Assembly (NCBI RefSeq): GCF_029962485.1
Contig: NZ_CP073637.1
Location: 3,038,001-3,102,000, forward strand
DNA length: 64,000 nucleotides
From: Burkholderia cepacia
GTDB taxonomy: Bacteria; Pseudomonadota; Gammaproteobacteria; Burkholderiales; Burkholderiaceae
Direction: 5' to 3'
Below, in pieces: positions 9,505-19,417 of this stretch. The stretch's first letter is position 1. Each line of letters starts with the position of its first letter. The notes beneath the pieces are model-generated. The model saw only the letters and a list, made by a program, of their open reading frames with translations. It was not told the origin of the DNA and did no database searches. Made by a program: the position numbers and the translations under genes.

Positions 9505-10869
9505 TCAGTTCGCCGGGGCGACGCCGCCGATCTTGTACTGAACGTACGACGAATCGCGCAGCTCGCGCAGCCAGTCGGCGTAGGCCTGCTCGGCCTTGCG
9601 CTGGCCGATCGCCTGGCGGGCGATGTCCATCTGCTGCTGCACCGACCCTTCCGCTTCGCGGCGGTTCAACACCTGGATCAGGTGATAGCCGTACTCGGTA
9701 CGAATCGGCTGGCTGATCTGGCCGTCCTGCAGGTTGTTCATCGCGCGCTCGAATTCCGGCACGGTCTCGCCCGGGCTGATCCAGCCGAGATCGCCGCCCT
9801 GCGACGCCGACCCGTCCTGCGAGTAGGTGCGCGCGAACTTCGCGAAATCGCCGCCGGCCTCGACCTGGTTGCGGATGTCGACCAGTTGCTGGCGCGCCTG
9901 GCCTTCCGACTTGCCTTCACCGACGCGCAGCAGGATGTGGCGCACGTGCGTCTGGACGATCTTCGGCGCGGCGGCGGTCGCACCCTGGCTCTGGCGGCGG
10001 TCGACGAGACGCACGATCTCGAAGCCGTCCGGCACGCGGATCAGCGTCGGGTTGACCTGGCCCGGGCGCAGCTTCGATGCGGCGTCGACGACTTCGGCCG
10101 GCAGCGCGCTCGGCGCCTTGAAACCGAGGTCGCCGCCCTTCTTCGCGTCGTTCGCTTCCGAGTTGTTCTTCGCGAGGCGCTCGAAATCGGCGCCCGACTT
10201 CGCCTGCTGCAGCAGCGCGTCGGCCTTCTTCTGCGCGACCTCGATGTCGGCCTGCGGCGCGTTGGTCGGCGCCTTGATGAAGATGTGCTGGAAGCGCAGG
10301 TCCTGCTGCTGCGACGCGTTCGGCCCGCGCTGGCTCGCGATGTAGTTCGCGACTTCGGCGTCCGACACGGTGATCTTGCCGTCGACCTCGCGCTCGCGCA
10401 GCTTCGACAGCATCAGCTCGGTACGTGCATCGCTCGTGAAGATGCTCCAGGGCACGCCTTGCGCCTCGAGACGCGCGCGGTACTGCTCGAGCGTCATCCC
10501 GTTCGCCTGCGCGAGACGCTGCAGCGTGGACTGCACGGTCGCGTCGTCGATGCGGATCCCGTCGTCCTTCGCCTTCTGCACCTGGATGCGCTCGAGCACC
10601 ATCTGGTTCAGCACCTGTGCGCGCAGTTGGTCGGTCGGCGGCACGGGCGCGTTCTGCTGCTGCAGCCGGCGCGCGATCAGGCCGGCGCGCTGGTCGAGTT
10701 CGCGGCCCGTGATCACGTCGTTGTTGACGACCGCGACGACTTCGTCGGCGAGCTGCGCACCTTGCGAACCGAGCGCCTGCGCCGCGGCCGGCGCGGCGGC
10801 GAGCAGCGCGGCGGACGCGGCGAGGCTGGACACGACTGCCGCGAAACGAAGGTTTTTCTTCATTGCCAC
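9505..10869 (-). CDS. surA: Periplasmic chaperone / peptidyl-prolyl isomerase SurA
   Basis: SurA escorts unfolded outer membrane proteins, including LptD, through the periplasm. The 454-residue precursor has a signal peptide (basic MKKNLR, a hydrophobic Ala-rich core, cut near AAAQA). An N-terminal chaperone domain comes next, then two parvulin rotamase domains beginning near residues 190 and 305 (RFQHIFIK and [10 protein letters not shown]), then a C-terminal helix. A GTG at 10869 has GGAG at good spacing; the ATG at 10863 is an alternative start. It lies between lptD and pdxA. Confidence 0.94.
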   Translation of the reverse strand: MAMKKNLRFAAVVSSLAASAALLAAAPAAAQALGSQGAQLADEVVAVVNNDVITGRELDQRAGLIARRLQQQNAPVPPTDQLRAQVLNQMVLERIQVQKAKDDGIRIDDATVQSTLQRLAQANGMTLEQYRARLEAQGVPWSIFTSDARTELMLSKLREREVDGKITVSDAEVANYIASQRGPNASQQQDLRFQHIFIKAPTNAPQADIEVAQKKADALLQQAKSGADFERLAKNNSEANDAKKGGDLGFKAPSALPAEVVDAASKLRPGQVNPTLIRVPDGFEIVRLVDRRQSQGATAAAPKIVQTHVRHILLRVGEGKSEGQARQQLVDIRNQVEAGGDFAKFARTYSQDGSASQGGDLGWISPGETVPEFERAMNNLQDGQISQPIRTEYGYHLIQVLNRREAEGSVQQQMDIARQAIGQRKAEQAYADWLRELRDSSYVQYKIGGVAPAN

Positions 10870-10914
10870 TGAAACTCCATTGAAATCGTGCTGACCGGTG
10901 CAGACAAGCCGGCG

Positions 10915-13275
10915 TTACTCGTAGTTGCTGAAGCGGGACATCGGCGGCGGCGGCGGCGGCAGCGGCGTGTAGCCCGGTACCCCGGCGCGGAATGCGGACA
11001 CAAGGCCGTTGTCGACGGTCGACAGGCCCTTGAGCGTCAGTTGCATCATGAATCGCGTCGACGAGTTCTGCTGTCCCGACGAATTGATGCCGTTCGCAGC
11101 CCGCTGCACCCCGACCCCGAGCGCCCAGCAATCCGCGTCGTATTGTAAGCCGACCAGACCGTCGACCACGCGATCTCCGGCGAGGTCGTAGTTGAAACGG
11201 CCGATCGCATACAGGCGGCGCGTGAGCGGCCACTGCGCGGATATCAGGAACTGGTTGATCGGCTGGTTGTCGAGCGTGGTGTTCGATCGCGTGTAGCGGT
11301 AGCCGACGTTGATCACGCGGCGCTCGCCCGGGCTGTAACCGAAACCGACGCTCGACTTCACGAGCTGGTTGTTGTTCTGGTTGTACTGGAACGCCGTCTC
11401 AGACATGAAGCCCGAGCCGAGCTTCAGCGCGGCGCCGACGATCAGGTCCGAGTGGCGCGCCAGCACGGCGCTCTGGCCGGAATTCAGCGTGACGCGCTGA
11501 TCGGCGAAGTAGTACTGCTGCGCGATCACGAAGCGCGCGCGTTCGTCGCCGGTGCGCGGATCGATGAAGCGCGACGTCAGGCCGGCCGTGATCCGGTTCG
11601 CGTCCGCGATCCGGTCGTTGCCGACGAACGTGTTCGGCTGGTAGATCTCCGCGAGGCCGAAGTCCGATTCCGCGGAGTCGAACAGCGGCGCGTTCGACTG
11701 GTCGCGATACGGCGTGTACACGTAGTACAGGCGCGGCTCGAGGGTCTGGATGAAGTCCTGGCCGAACAGGCGCACCGAGCGATCGAAGATCAGGCCCGTG
11801 TCGAAGCTCACGGTCGGGATCGACTCGGTGAAGCGCTTCGGGCTGTTCGGCGTGGTCGACGACAGGTAGTTCAGGTCGTACGACGCGAAGTGGTACTGGA
11901 CCTTCGGCACGACGAAGTAGCCGGGGCCGTACACGCCGTACGCGATATACGGGTTGAAGACGATCCGGTCGCCTTCGGTCGCATCGGCCGTCGTGATGCG
12001 GAACCGCGAATAGTCGGCTTCCGCGCCGAAGTCGAAGCCGCCGACGTTGTACTTCGTGTACTTCACGTTCAACTGCGGCTCGCGGCTGTACGGCGCGATC
12101 GACGGCGGCAGCGTCTGCCAGTGCTGGTAGCGCGCGAGCACCGACCACGGGCCGTTGTTGTACGTGAGGCCCGCTTCCTGCTGGTACAGCGTCTGCGTCC
12201 CGTTGATGAACTGGTTCATCGACCCAAGGTCTTCGGGATACGTGTTGTCCGAGACCTTGTTGAAGTAGACGTAGCCGCCGAAGCCGCCGCCGAAGTTCTG
12301 CTGGTGCTGCCAGTAGATCGCGTAGCGGTTGCGGTGCGCGAGCCGGTCATCCGGCAGGTAATTGGCCGTAAACGTGCCCGAATACGACGGCGACAGGTAG
12401 CGGAACGTCGCTTCCATCATCGCGCCGCGCCGCGAGATGATGCGCGGCGTGAGCGTCAGGTCGCGGTTCGGCGCGATGTTGAAGTAGTACGGCAGCGTCA
12501 GCTCGAAGCCGTTGCTCGAGTTCACCGAGAACGTCGGCGGCAGCAGGCCGCTGCGCCGCTCGCCCGACAGCGGGAACGTCATCCACGGGCTCGCGAAGAT
12601 CGGCACGCCCTGGAAGAACAGCACACCGTTGCGCGCGGTGCCTTCGTCGGCGCCCGTATCGAAGTCGAAGCGGCTGCCCTTGATGTACCACGCGGGGTTC
12701 GTCGAGCACTGGCACGCGGTGTAGGTGCCGTTGACGAATACCGAGCGCTCGTTGTCGACCATGTCGACGCGCTCGGCGCTGCCCGACCCGCCCGTCATGT
12801 TGAAGCGGTACTTCGGCGCCGTCATGTAGCCCTGGTTCGCCTCGATCTTCAGGTGCGCCTCGGGGCCTGCGAACGACGTACCGCCATTGACCACCTTGAC
12901 CTGGCCGTACGCATCGGCCATGTCGGTATCCTGATCGTAGTGGAGCGCATCGGCCTTCACGACGGCATCGCCACGCCGCAACTCGGCGGAACCCTTGGCG
13001 GCGAGGTCCTGCTCGGACGTGCCGCTCGTGTGGTCGGCGATCACGAAGGCGGCCGGCTTCGCGCCGTCCTTCAGCGGACGATCCTCGAGCTGGGGCGCGA
13101 GACGCAGATCCCACGGCGAGTCGAGCGGCTGCGGCTGCGCGGCCGCGCCCGACAGCTGCGCGTACGACACGGCCGGCACGAGGCCGGGCACGGCCAGGAG
13201 CGCGAGCGCGAGCCGCCGTTTGCGCGGCGCCCCGTCACCGGGGAAAACATTCGGGAATAGCGGTTTGGGCGGCAT
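10915..13275 (-). CDS. lptD: LPS-assembly outer membrane protein LptD
   Basis: LptD is the outer-membrane barrel that, with LptE, inserts lipopolysaccharide into the outer leaflet. The 786-residue precursor has a signal peptide cut after about Ala39 ([10 protein letters not shown]), an OstA-type periplasmic domain (about 90-200) and a large beta-barrel to about residue 760. The ATG at 13275 follows an in-frame TAG directly, so the start is firm, although no clear ribosome site is visible. Cysteines are only three: 188, 190 and 716. The protein ends in a proline run (LPPPPPPM). First gene of the lptD-surA-pdxA-rsmA operon. Confidence 0.95.
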   Translation of the reverse strand: MPPKPLFPNVFPGDGAPRKRRLALALLAVPGLVPAVSYAQLSGAAAQPQPLDSPWDLRLAPQLEDRPLKDGAKPAAFVIADHTSGTSEQDLAAKGSAELRRGDAVVKADALHYDQDTDMADAYGQVKVVNGGTSFAGPEAHLKIEANQGYMTAPKYRFNMTGGSGSAERVDMVDNERSVFVNGTYTACQCSTNPAWYIKGSRFDFDTGADEGTARNGVLFFQGVPIFASPWMTFPLSGERRSGLLPPTFSVNSSNGFELTLPYYFNIAPNRDLTLTPRIISRRGAMMEATFRYLSPSYSGTFTANYLPDDRLAHRNRYAIYWQHQQNFGGGFGGYVYFNKVSDNTYPEDLGSMNQFINGTQTLYQQEAGLTYNNGPWSVLARYQHWQTLPPSIAPYSREPQLNVKYTKYNVGGFDFGAEADYSRFRITTADATEGDRIVFNPYIAYGVYGPGYFVVPKVQYHFASYDLNYLSSTTPNSPKRFTESIPTVSFDTGLIFDRSVRLFGQDFIQTLEPRLYYVYTPYRDQSNAPLFDSAESDFGLAEIYQPNTFVGNDRIADANRITAGLTSRFIDPRTGDERARFVIAQQYYFADQRVTLNSGQSAVLARHSDLIVGAALKLGSGFMSETAFQYNQNNNQLVKSSVGFGYSPGERRVINVGYRYTRSNTTLDNQPINQFLISAQWPLTRRLYAIGRFNYDLAGDRVVDGLVGLQYDADCWALGVGVQRAANGINSSGQQNSSTRFMMQLTLKGLSTVDNGLVSAFRAGVPGYTPLPPPPPPMSRFSNYE
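10941..10964. repeat. GGC trinucleotide repeat in lptD
   Basis: A run of about six CGG/GGC units encodes the proline tract at the C-terminus of LptD. Such a tract could vary in length between strains without shifting the frame. Confidence 0.6.
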
Positions 13276-13429
13276 CTATCGTTTGGCGAATCGCCCCTTG
13301 TCAACCGCACCTTCACGGCACATGCGCGCACGGCGGGCCGCGCCGTCGCACCGCGACTGCGGCGGAGCGCAAACCGGGGAGGCGATCGGGCGGGCGGCGC
13401 GACAGGCGGCGAGCCTGCACGGCGGAAGC

Positions 13430-13446
13430 TGACGCGGGGCGCGTCA
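13430..13446. promoter_or_regulatory. Palindrome upstream of amgK
   Basis: A perfect 7-bp inverted repeat, TGACGCG-GGG-CGCGTCA, lies between the divergent lptD and amgK genes. It covers the place where a -35 box would sit for the -10-like TATTAT at 13461-13466. It looks like a dimer-binding operator; the binding protein is unknown. Confidence 0.4.
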
Positions 13447-13498
13447 AAAAAGTCGTGGGGTATTATATGGCAAGACGTTCCCCCCTCCCCCGAGTTTC

Positions 13499-14548
13499 AT
13501 GACGCCCCCATCCGCCGCATCCCAGCCCGACGCCCGCCTCGACGCCCTGACCGCGTGGCTGCAACCGCTCGCCGAGCGCTATGCCCTCGACCTGTCGACC
13601 CTCGCGCCCGCGTCGTCGGACGCCAGTTTCCGCCGCTATTTCCGTGTCGCATCGGCCACCAGCGCCGGCGGCACGCTGATCGCCGTCGACGCGCCGCCGC
13701 CCGAGAAGTGCCGTGAATTCGTCCAGGTCGCGCAGCTGCTCGCGGCGGCCGGCGACCACGTGCCGGACGTGCTGGCCCACGATTTCGACGCGGGCTTCAT
13801 GCTCGTGACCGATCTCGGCCGCACGTCGTACATCTCGGTGCTCGACCCGGCCGACCCGGTCGCCGCGCGCCCGCTGATGCGCGACGCGCTCGACGCGCTG
13901 ATCCGCTTCCAGCTCACGTCGAAGCCCGACGTGCTGCCGCCGTTCGACGAAGCGTTCCTGCGCCGCGAAATGGAATTGCTGCCCGAATGGTTCGTCGGCC
14001 GCCACCTCGGCAAGCCCGTCACCGACGCCATGCGCGGCACGCTCGACCGCACGTTCGCGCTGCTCGTCGCCAGCGCGCACGCGCAGCCGCAGGGCTTCAT
14101 GTTGCGCGACTTCATGCCGCGCAACCTGATGGTCTGCGAGCCGAATCCGGGCGTGCTCGACTTCCAGGACGCCGTCTACGGGCCGCTGACGTACGACGTC
14201 GTGTCGCTGGTGCGCGACGCGTTCATCAGCTGGGACGAGGAGTTCGAGCTCGACTGCTTCGCGTACTACTGGGAAAAGGCGAAAAAGGCCGGCCTGCCGG
14301 TCGACCCCGATTTCGGCGAGTTCTACCGCCAGCTCGAATGGATGGGGCTGCAGCGCCATATCAAGATCCTCGGCCTGTTCGCGCGCATCAATTACCGCGA
14401 TGGCAAGCCGCACTACCTGAACGACCTGCCGCGCTTCATCGCGTATGCACGCAAGGTCGCGCTGCGCTACCGCCCGCTCGTGCCGTTTGCCAAGCTGCTC
14501 GACGAGCTCGAGGGCAACGCGCCGGCCGACGTCGGCTATACGTTCTGA
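13499..14548 (+). CDS. amgK: Anomeric N-acetylmuramate/N-acetylglucosamine kinase
   Basis: AmgK phosphorylates MurNAc and GlcNAc at the anomeric carbon, the first step of the peptidoglycan recycling bypass known from Pseudomonas putida. The 349-residue aminoglycoside-phosphotransferase-like kinase has its catalytic motif in MLRDFMPRNLMV and the metal-binding Asp in VLDFQDAVYGPLTYD. murU begins 32 bases downstream and lptD is divergent, which is the context in which amgK-murU was described, so the assignment is stronger than fold alone would allow. Confidence 0.88.
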   Translation: MTPPSAASQPDARLDALTAWLQPLAERYALDLSTLAPASSDASFRRYFRVASATSAGGTLIAVDAPPPEKCREFVQVAQLLAAAGDHVPDVLAHDFDAGFMLVTDLGRTSYISVLDPADPVAARPLMRDALDALIRFQLTSKPDVLPPFDEAFLRREMELLPEWFVGRHLGKPVTDAMRGTLDRTFALLVASAHAQPQGFMLRDFMPRNLMVCEPNPGVLDFQDAVYGPLTYDVVSLVRDAFISWDEEFELDCFAYYWEKAKKAGLPVDPDFGEFYRQLEWMGLQRHIKILGLFARINYRDGKPHYLNDLPRFIAYARKVALRYRPLVPFAKLLDELEGNAPADVGYTF

Positions 14549-14580
14549 CTGCCCCATAGAGCCCTGACACCCGGCCGAAC

Positions 14581-15300
14581 ATGAGCACACCCCTGACCAC
14601 GGCGATGATCTTCGCCGCCGGGCGCGGCGAACGGATGCGCCCGCTCACCGACACCCGCCCGAAGCCGCTGCTCGAAGCCGGCGGCAAGCCGCTGATCGTG
14701 TGGCAGATCGAGGCGCTCGCGCGCGCGGGCATCGAAACGATCGTGATCAACCACGCGTGGCTCGGCGAGCAGATCGAGGCCGCGCTCGGCGACGGTTCGC
14801 GCTGGGGCGTGCGGCTCGCGTATTCGGCCGAAGGCGAAGCGCTGGAGACCGCGGGCGGCATCGCGCAGGCGCTGCCGCTGCTCGAGCGCGACGGGCAGCC
14901 GGCCGTGTTCGCGGCCGTCAGTGGCGACGTGTACTGCGCGTTCGACTACCGGACGCTCGCGCCGCGCGCCGCGCGGATGGCCGCGCTCGACACGCCGGCG
15001 ATGCACCTCGTGATGGTGCCGAACCCGCCGTTCCACCCCGCCGGCGATTTCGCGCTCGGCAACGATGGCCGGCTGGCGCTCGACGGCGTAACGCGTGTCA
15101 CGTTCGGCAACATCGGCCTGTACGACACGCGGATGTTCCGCGATCTGGCGCCCGGCACGCGGCGCGCGCTGACGCCGTACTACCGCGCGGCGATCGAAGC
15201 CGGCCGCGCGAGCGGCGAATTGTACGAAGGGTTCTGGGAGAACGTCGGCACGCCCGCGCAGCTCGGCGAGCTCGACGCGCGGCTGCGCGCCGCGGGCTGA
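14581..15300 (+). CDS. murU: N-acetylmuramate alpha-1-phosphate uridylyltransferase
   Basis: MurU joins MurNAc 1-phosphate to UMP, giving UDP-MurNAc without de novo MurA/MurB synthesis, and so lowers dependence on the fosfomycin target. The 239-residue nucleotidyltransferase has the signature AAGRGERMRPLTDTRPKPLL at residues 11-30 and a metal-binding SGDVYCAFD around residue 115. It follows amgK in the same operon. Sugar-nucleotide transferases of this size share the fold, but the partner gene makes MurU the best call. Confidence 0.88.
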   Translation: MSTPLTTAMIFAAGRGERMRPLTDTRPKPLLEAGGKPLIVWQIEALARAGIETIVINHAWLGEQIEAALGDGSRWGVRLAYSAEGEALETAGGIAQALPLLERDGQPAVFAAVSGDVYCAFDYRTLAPRAARMAALDTPAMHLVMVPNPPFHPAGDFALGNDGRLALDGVTRVTFGNIGLYDTRMFRDLAPGTRRALTPYYRAAIEAGRASGELYEGFWENVGTPAQLGELDARLRAAG

Positions 15301-15487
15301 TCGTTTCGCAGTCGCGCGCCGGTTCGCAGGTTCGGCCGCCGATATCCTGACAGACCGACGACTGCGCGGCCGACCCGCCGCGGACCAATCCGGAATCAAA
15401 TGTCGCGGACGCTTCGCACGGCACGCCGGCCGTGACGGCACCACACCGCCCGTTCCCGCCGCGCACCGCGTCGCACGGCGCCCGTGC

Positions 15488-17359
15488 CTACGCGGCCTCG
15501 GCCTCTTCCCCGCCGGCCGCCGCGCGCTGCTGCTGCAGCGCCCACATCTGCGCATACAACCCGTCCGCACGCACGAGTTCGTCGTGCGTGCCGCGCTCGA
15601 CGATCCGGCCGTGGTCCATCACGAGGATCTGCTGCGCGTGCACGACCGTCGACAGCCGATGCGCGATCACGAGCGTCGTGCGATGCCGCGCGATCTGGTC
15701 GAGCTCGTGCTGGATCGCGCGCTCGGAGCGCGAATCGAGCGCCGAGGTCGCCTCGTCGAACAGCAGCACCGGCGGATCCTTCAGCAGCGTGCGCGCGATC
15801 GCGACGCGCTGCTTCTCGCCGCCCGACAGCTTCAGCCCGCGCTCGCCGACCGGCGTGTCATAGCCCTTCGGCAAGGTTTCGATGAAATCGTGGATGTGCG
15901 CGGCACGCGCGGCCGCGACCACCTCGTCGCGCGTCGCGGTCGGCCGGCCGTAAGCGATGTTGTAGTAGATCGAGTCGTTGAACAGCACGGTGTCCTGCGG
16001 CACGATCCCGATCGATGCGCGCAGCGAATCCTGCGTGACGTCGCGGATGTCCTGGCCGTCGATCCGGATCGCGCCGCCCGCCTGGCGATCGAGATCGTAG
16101 AAACGGAACAGCAGGCGCGACAGCGTCGATTTCCCTGAACCGCTGTGGCCGACCACCGCGGTCGTCGTGCCCGCGTCGATCGTGAACGTCACGTCGTGCA
16201 GGATCTGCCGCGCCGGCTCGTAGGCGAAGTTCACGTGCTCGAAGCGCACCTGCGCGCCGGCCACCGCGAGCGGCTGCGCATCGGGCCGATCGGCCACTTC
16301 CTTCGCGGCCGACAGCAGCCCGAACATCCGGTCCATGTCGGTGAGGCTCTGCTTCAGCTCGCGGTACACGACGCCGAGAAAATTCAGCGGAATGTAGAGC
16401 TGCAGCATGAACGTGTTGATCAGCACGAGATCGCCGAGCGTCAGCTTGCCCGCGAGCACGCCTTGCGTCGCGCGCCACAGGATGAACACGAGCCCCGTGC
16501 CGATGATTGCCTGCTGACCGAAGTTCAGTACCGACAGCGAGTTCTGCGAGCGGATCGCGGCCTTCCGGTAGCGCTTCAGGTTCTCGTCGTAGCGCTGCGC
16601 CTCCCACTCCTCGTTGCCGAAGTACTTCACCGTCTCGTAGTTGATCAGCGAATCGATCGCGCGTGAATTCGCGCGCGAATCGAGTTCGTTCATCGTGCGG
16701 CGAAAATGCGTGCGCCAGTTGGTGACCTTCACGGTGAACACGATGTACGTGACGAGCGCCGCGAACGTGACGTACGCGTAATAGGCCTCGTACTTGACCA
16801 CGAAGAAGCCGAGCACGAGCCCGACCTCGACGAGCGTCGGCAGGATGCTGTACAGCGAATACGAGATCAGCTGCTGGATACCGCGCGTGCCGCGCTCGAT
16901 GTCGCGCGACATGCCGCCCGTCTGGCGTTCGAGATGGAACCGCAGCGACAGCCCGTGCAGGTGCCGGAACACCTGCAGCGCGAGCTGGCGCACCGCGCTC
17001 TCGGTGACCTTCGAGAACAGGATTTCGCGCAGCTCGGTGAACAGTGAAGTAGACAACCGCACGAACGCATACGCGACGACCAGCAGCCCGACGCCGCCCG
17101 CGAGCACGATGCCGGCCGATTGCTCCGCGCGGCCGAGCGCGGTGATCTGCTGCACGTAGGACAGGTGGTCGACGATGCGCTTCATCACGACCGGCACGCC
17201 GAGGTTCGCGACCTTCGCGCCGATCAGGCAGGCGAGCGCGAGCGCGACGCGCCATTTGTAGGTGGTCAGGTACGGCAGCAGCGACCGGATGGTCTGCCAG
17301 TCGTTGCGGGGCCCGGTCGAAGCCGGCGCGGGCTCGCCGGAAGCAGGAAATCGGCGCAT
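15488..17359 (-). CDS. Atm1/ABCB7-type ABC exporter
   Basis: This is a 623-residue half-transporter with a six-helix membrane domain (about 40-350) fused to an ATPase. Walker A is GHSGSGKST, the signature is LSGGEKQRVAIART and Walker B is PVLLFDEATSALDS. Membrane-domain residues NYETVKYFGNEEWE and the LNFLGVVYRE stretch are typical of mitochondrial Atm1 and bacterial Atm1-like exporters of glutathione-linked or Fe-S-related compounds. The ATG at 17359 starts the homology; the longer frame overlaps the divergent thioesterase gene and is not coding. Confidence 0.86.
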   Translation of the reverse strand: MRRFPASGEPAPASTGPRNDWQTIRSLLPYLTTYKWRVALALACLIGAKVANLGVPVVMKRIVDHLSYVQQITALGRAEQSAGIVLAGGVGLLVVAYAFVRLSTSLFTELREILFSKVTESAVRQLALQVFRHLHGLSLRFHLERQTGGMSRDIERGTRGIQQLISYSLYSILPTLVEVGLVLGFFVVKYEAYYAYVTFAALVTYIVFTVKVTNWRTHFRRTMNELDSRANSRAIDSLINYETVKYFGNEEWEAQRYDENLKRYRKAAIRSQNSLSVLNFGQQAIIGTGLVFILWRATQGVLAGKLTLGDLVLINTFMLQLYIPLNFLGVVYRELKQSLTDMDRMFGLLSAAKEVADRPDAQPLAVAGAQVRFEHVNFAYEPARQILHDVTFTIDAGTTTAVVGHSGSGKSTLSRLLFRFYDLDRQAGGAIRIDGQDIRDVTQDSLRASIGIVPQDTVLFNDSIYYNIAYGRPTATRDEVVAAARAAHIHDFIETLPKGYDTPVGERGLKLSGGEKQRVAIARTLLKDPPVLLFDEATSALDSRSERAIQHELDQIARHRTTLVIAHRLSTVVHAQQILVMDHGRIVERGTHDELVRADGLYAQMWALQQQRAAAGGEEAEAA

Positions 17360-17533
17360 GGGGGAAGTCTCGGTGGCGGTGCCCGACGCGTGTATCGACG
17401 GCCGGCTCGCGCGCTTTCTCGTACAATTTGCGAACGTTGTATTGTCGCAGAAGCCGCTTCGCGCCGCTGCCGGCGGCCTCGCCGGCCAGCCTGCGCGCGG
17501 CGGCCCATTTATTACAGGATGAAAGCCCCAGCC

Positions 17534-17929
17534 ATGACCGATTCGACCCTCGAACTCCCGCAGATGCAGCCCGCGCTGCGCGTCGTCCCGCAGCCGCACG
17601 ACGCGAACGTCCACGGCGACGTGTTCGGCGGCTGGATCATGTCGCAGGTCGACATCGCCGGCTCGATCCCCGCGAGCCAGCGCGCGAACGGCCGCGTCGC
17701 GACGGTCGCGGTCAACTCGTTCGTGTTCAAGCAGCCGGTATTCGTCGGCGATCTGCTGAGCTTCTACGCGACCATCACGCGCACCGGCAACACGTCGATC
17801 ACGGTCGACGTCGAGGTGTACGCGCAGCGCATGCGCCTGATGGGCGAAATCGTGAAGGTCACCGAAGCGACGCTCACGTACGTCGCGACCGGCACGGACC
17901 GCAAGCCGCGGCAACTGCCGCCGCTCTGA
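17534..17929 (+). CDS. yciA: Acyl-CoA thioesterase YciA
   Basis: YciA hydrolyses short- to long-chain acyl-CoA esters. The 131-residue hotdog-fold protein contains DANVHGDVFGGWIMSQVD, with the catalytic Asp in GGWIMSQVD, and the family's NSFVFKQPVFVGDLLSFY. I chose the ATG at 17534 because AGGA lies 14 bases upstream; another in-frame ATG at 17519 would add five residues. It is divergent from the Atm1-type gene and convergent with the next gene. Confidence 0.88.
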   Translation: MTDSTLELPQMQPALRVVPQPHDANVHGDVFGGWIMSQVDIAGSIPASQRANGRVATVAVNSFVFKQPVFVGDLLSFYATITRTGNTSITVDVEVYAQRMRLMGEIVKVTEATLTYVATGTDRKPRQLPPL

Positions 17930-17940
17930 CCGGCGAGCGC

Positions 17941-17965
17941 CGCGACCGTGCGGCGCACGGTCGCG
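17941..17965. terminator. Hairpin between convergent yciA and the next gene
   Basis: A perfect 11-bp stem with a GGC loop abuts the stop codon of the gene at 17966. No T-run follows on either strand, so termination is possible but unproven. Confidence 0.4.
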
Positions 17966-18448
17966 TCAGTGCGTGGCCGTCAGCCCGAACTCCCGCATCG
18001 CGGGCAGGAAATCGTGATTCAGCTTCGGCTTGCGCGACAGCTTGACCAGCACGTAGCGCTGGAACGGCGCGAGCCGCTGCCACTGCGCGAGCGCGGGCGC
18101 CGTCAGCCCGGCCAGCGCGCTCTGCTGCACGAGCGTCTCCGGCACCGTGTCGACGGCGCGCCAGGTCGGCTGCTCGTCCGGCTGGAACCATGACGGTTCC
18201 AGATCCGCGTGCGTGCGCAGCATTTCGAACAACGCATGATCGAAGTTGGGCTCGATCGCGGTGTCGTCGTCGGCCGGAAAGCGCGCGAGCAGCTTGCGGT
18301 CCTCGAGCGGCAGCAGTTGCCACTGTTCGAGCGAGATCCGCAGACCGAAGCGGTCGAGATTGAAACGCACGATCATCGGGATGTACGTGAAGTTTTCCGA
18401 CGAATCGTGTTCGAAGTTGAAGAGCAACGGAGCGTCGCTGAGTCCCAT
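17966..18448 (-). CDS. Nitrate reductase associated family protein
   Basis: This 160-residue soluble protein belongs to the small family named nitrate reductase associated protein. Evidence is the conserved N-terminal pattern FNFEHDSSENFTYIPMIVR followed by LDRFGLRISLEQWQLLPLEDR. Its biochemical role is not established. No nitrate reductase gene is in this window, but fdhD, an accessory of another molybdenum enzyme, lies divergently 120 bases away. That hints at a shared link to molybdoenzyme assembly. Confidence 0.72.
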   Translation of the reverse strand: MGLSDAPLLFNFEHDSSENFTYIPMIVRFNLDRFGLRISLEQWQLLPLEDRKLLARFPADDDTAIEPNFDHALFEMLRTHADLEPSWFQPDEQPTWRAVDTVPETLVQQSALAGLTAPALAQWQRLAPFQRYVLVKLSRKPKLNHDFLPAMREFGLTATH

Positions 18449-18568
18449 GGTCGTTACCTGACGTGGCGGATGCCGGCGCGGCCGGCCTGCCTGAGGTATT
18501 TTAGAACCTCTGCGCGCGGGCGGCGGTGCGATTGTCGCCGGCCGTGCTTCGAATCAACGGGAGTGCTC

Positions 18569-19417
18569 GTGAATCCGACCCAATCCGATGGACTGCGCGA
18601 CGACCTGCGCGACGAACCGCGCGGCGCGATCGAACTGTCCGTGCGCCGCACGCGCGGCGGCGCCGTCGAAACCGCGCACGACTACGTGGGCCAGGAATGG
18701 CCGGTCGCGCTCGTGTTCAACGGCATTTCGCACGCGGTGATGATGTGTACGCCGTGTGACCTCGAAGCGTTCGCGGTCGGCTTCGCGATCTCGGAAGGGA
18801 TCGTCGCGCGCGGCAGCGACATCAAGGATATCGAGGTGATCCTGCACGCCGATGCGCCGCTGCCGCATGCGGAAGTGCACCTGGAGGTCGTCCAGCAGGC
18901 GTTCGCCGCGCTGAAGGACCGGCGCCGCGCGCTCGCGGGGCGCACGGGCTGCGGCGTGTGCGGGATCGAAAGCATCGATTTGCTCGATCTCGCCCCGGAA
19001 CGCGTGCCCGACACGGGCTTTCTCGCGCGCCTCGCGCCCGACGCGCTCACGCACGCGGCGCAGGCACTGCCCGCGCACCAGACGCTCACGAAACTGACCG
19101 GCGGCCTGCACGCGGCCGCGTGGTGCGACGCAACAGGCGCGATCCGGATGGCATTCGAGGATGTCGGCCGCCACAACGCGCTCGACAAGCTGATCGGCTC
19201 GCTCGTGCTGGCGCGCGCCGACGCGACCGACGGCTTCGTGTTCCTGTCGAGCCGCGCGAGCTACGAGCTCGTGCGCAAGGCCGCCCGCGTCGGCATTCCA
19301 ATGGTCGCGACGATCTCCGCGCCGTCGTCGCTCGCGATCGAAATCGCGAAGGCGGCCGGTTTGCGACTCGTCAGCTTCTGCCGCGAAACCGGCCACGTCG
19401 ACTACGGCACGGCCTGA
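18569..19417 (+). CDS. fdhD: Formate dehydrogenase sulfurtransferase accessory protein
   Basis: FdhD passes sulfur from a cysteine desulfurase to the molybdenum cofactor of formate dehydrogenase, which is required for its activity. The 282-residue protein contains the sulfur-carrying CxxC pair in GRTGCGVCGIES near residue 130, and the C-terminal motifs AFEDVGRHNALDKLIG and FLSSRASYELVRKAA. The start is a GTG at 18569 with GGGAG five bases upstream; there is no suitable ATG. No formate dehydrogenase structural gene is in view. Confidence 0.92.
   Translation: MNPTQSDGLRDDLRDEPRGAIELSVRRTRGGAVETAHDYVGQEWPVALVFNGISHAVMMCTPCDLEAFAVGFAISEGIVARGSDIKDIEVILHADAPLPHAEVHLEVVQQAFAALKDRRRALAGRTGCGVCGIESIDLLDLAPERVPDTGFLARLAPDALTHAAQALPAHQTLTKLTGGLHAAAWCDATGAIRMAFEDVGRHNALDKLIGSLVLARADATDGFVFLSSRASYELVRKAARVGIPMVATISAPSSLAIEIAKAAGLRLVSFCRETGHVDYGTA

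Noticed and set aside
13286..13314. TTGACA upstream of lptD as a -35 box
   Set aside because: At 17 bases downstream the sequence is ATTCGC, not a -10, and any start site would fall on the lptD start codon.
17360..17914. N-terminal extension of the Atm1-type exporter
   Set aside because: It overlaps the divergent yciA gene on the other strand and does not resemble a transporter. The ATG at 17359 fits the family length.
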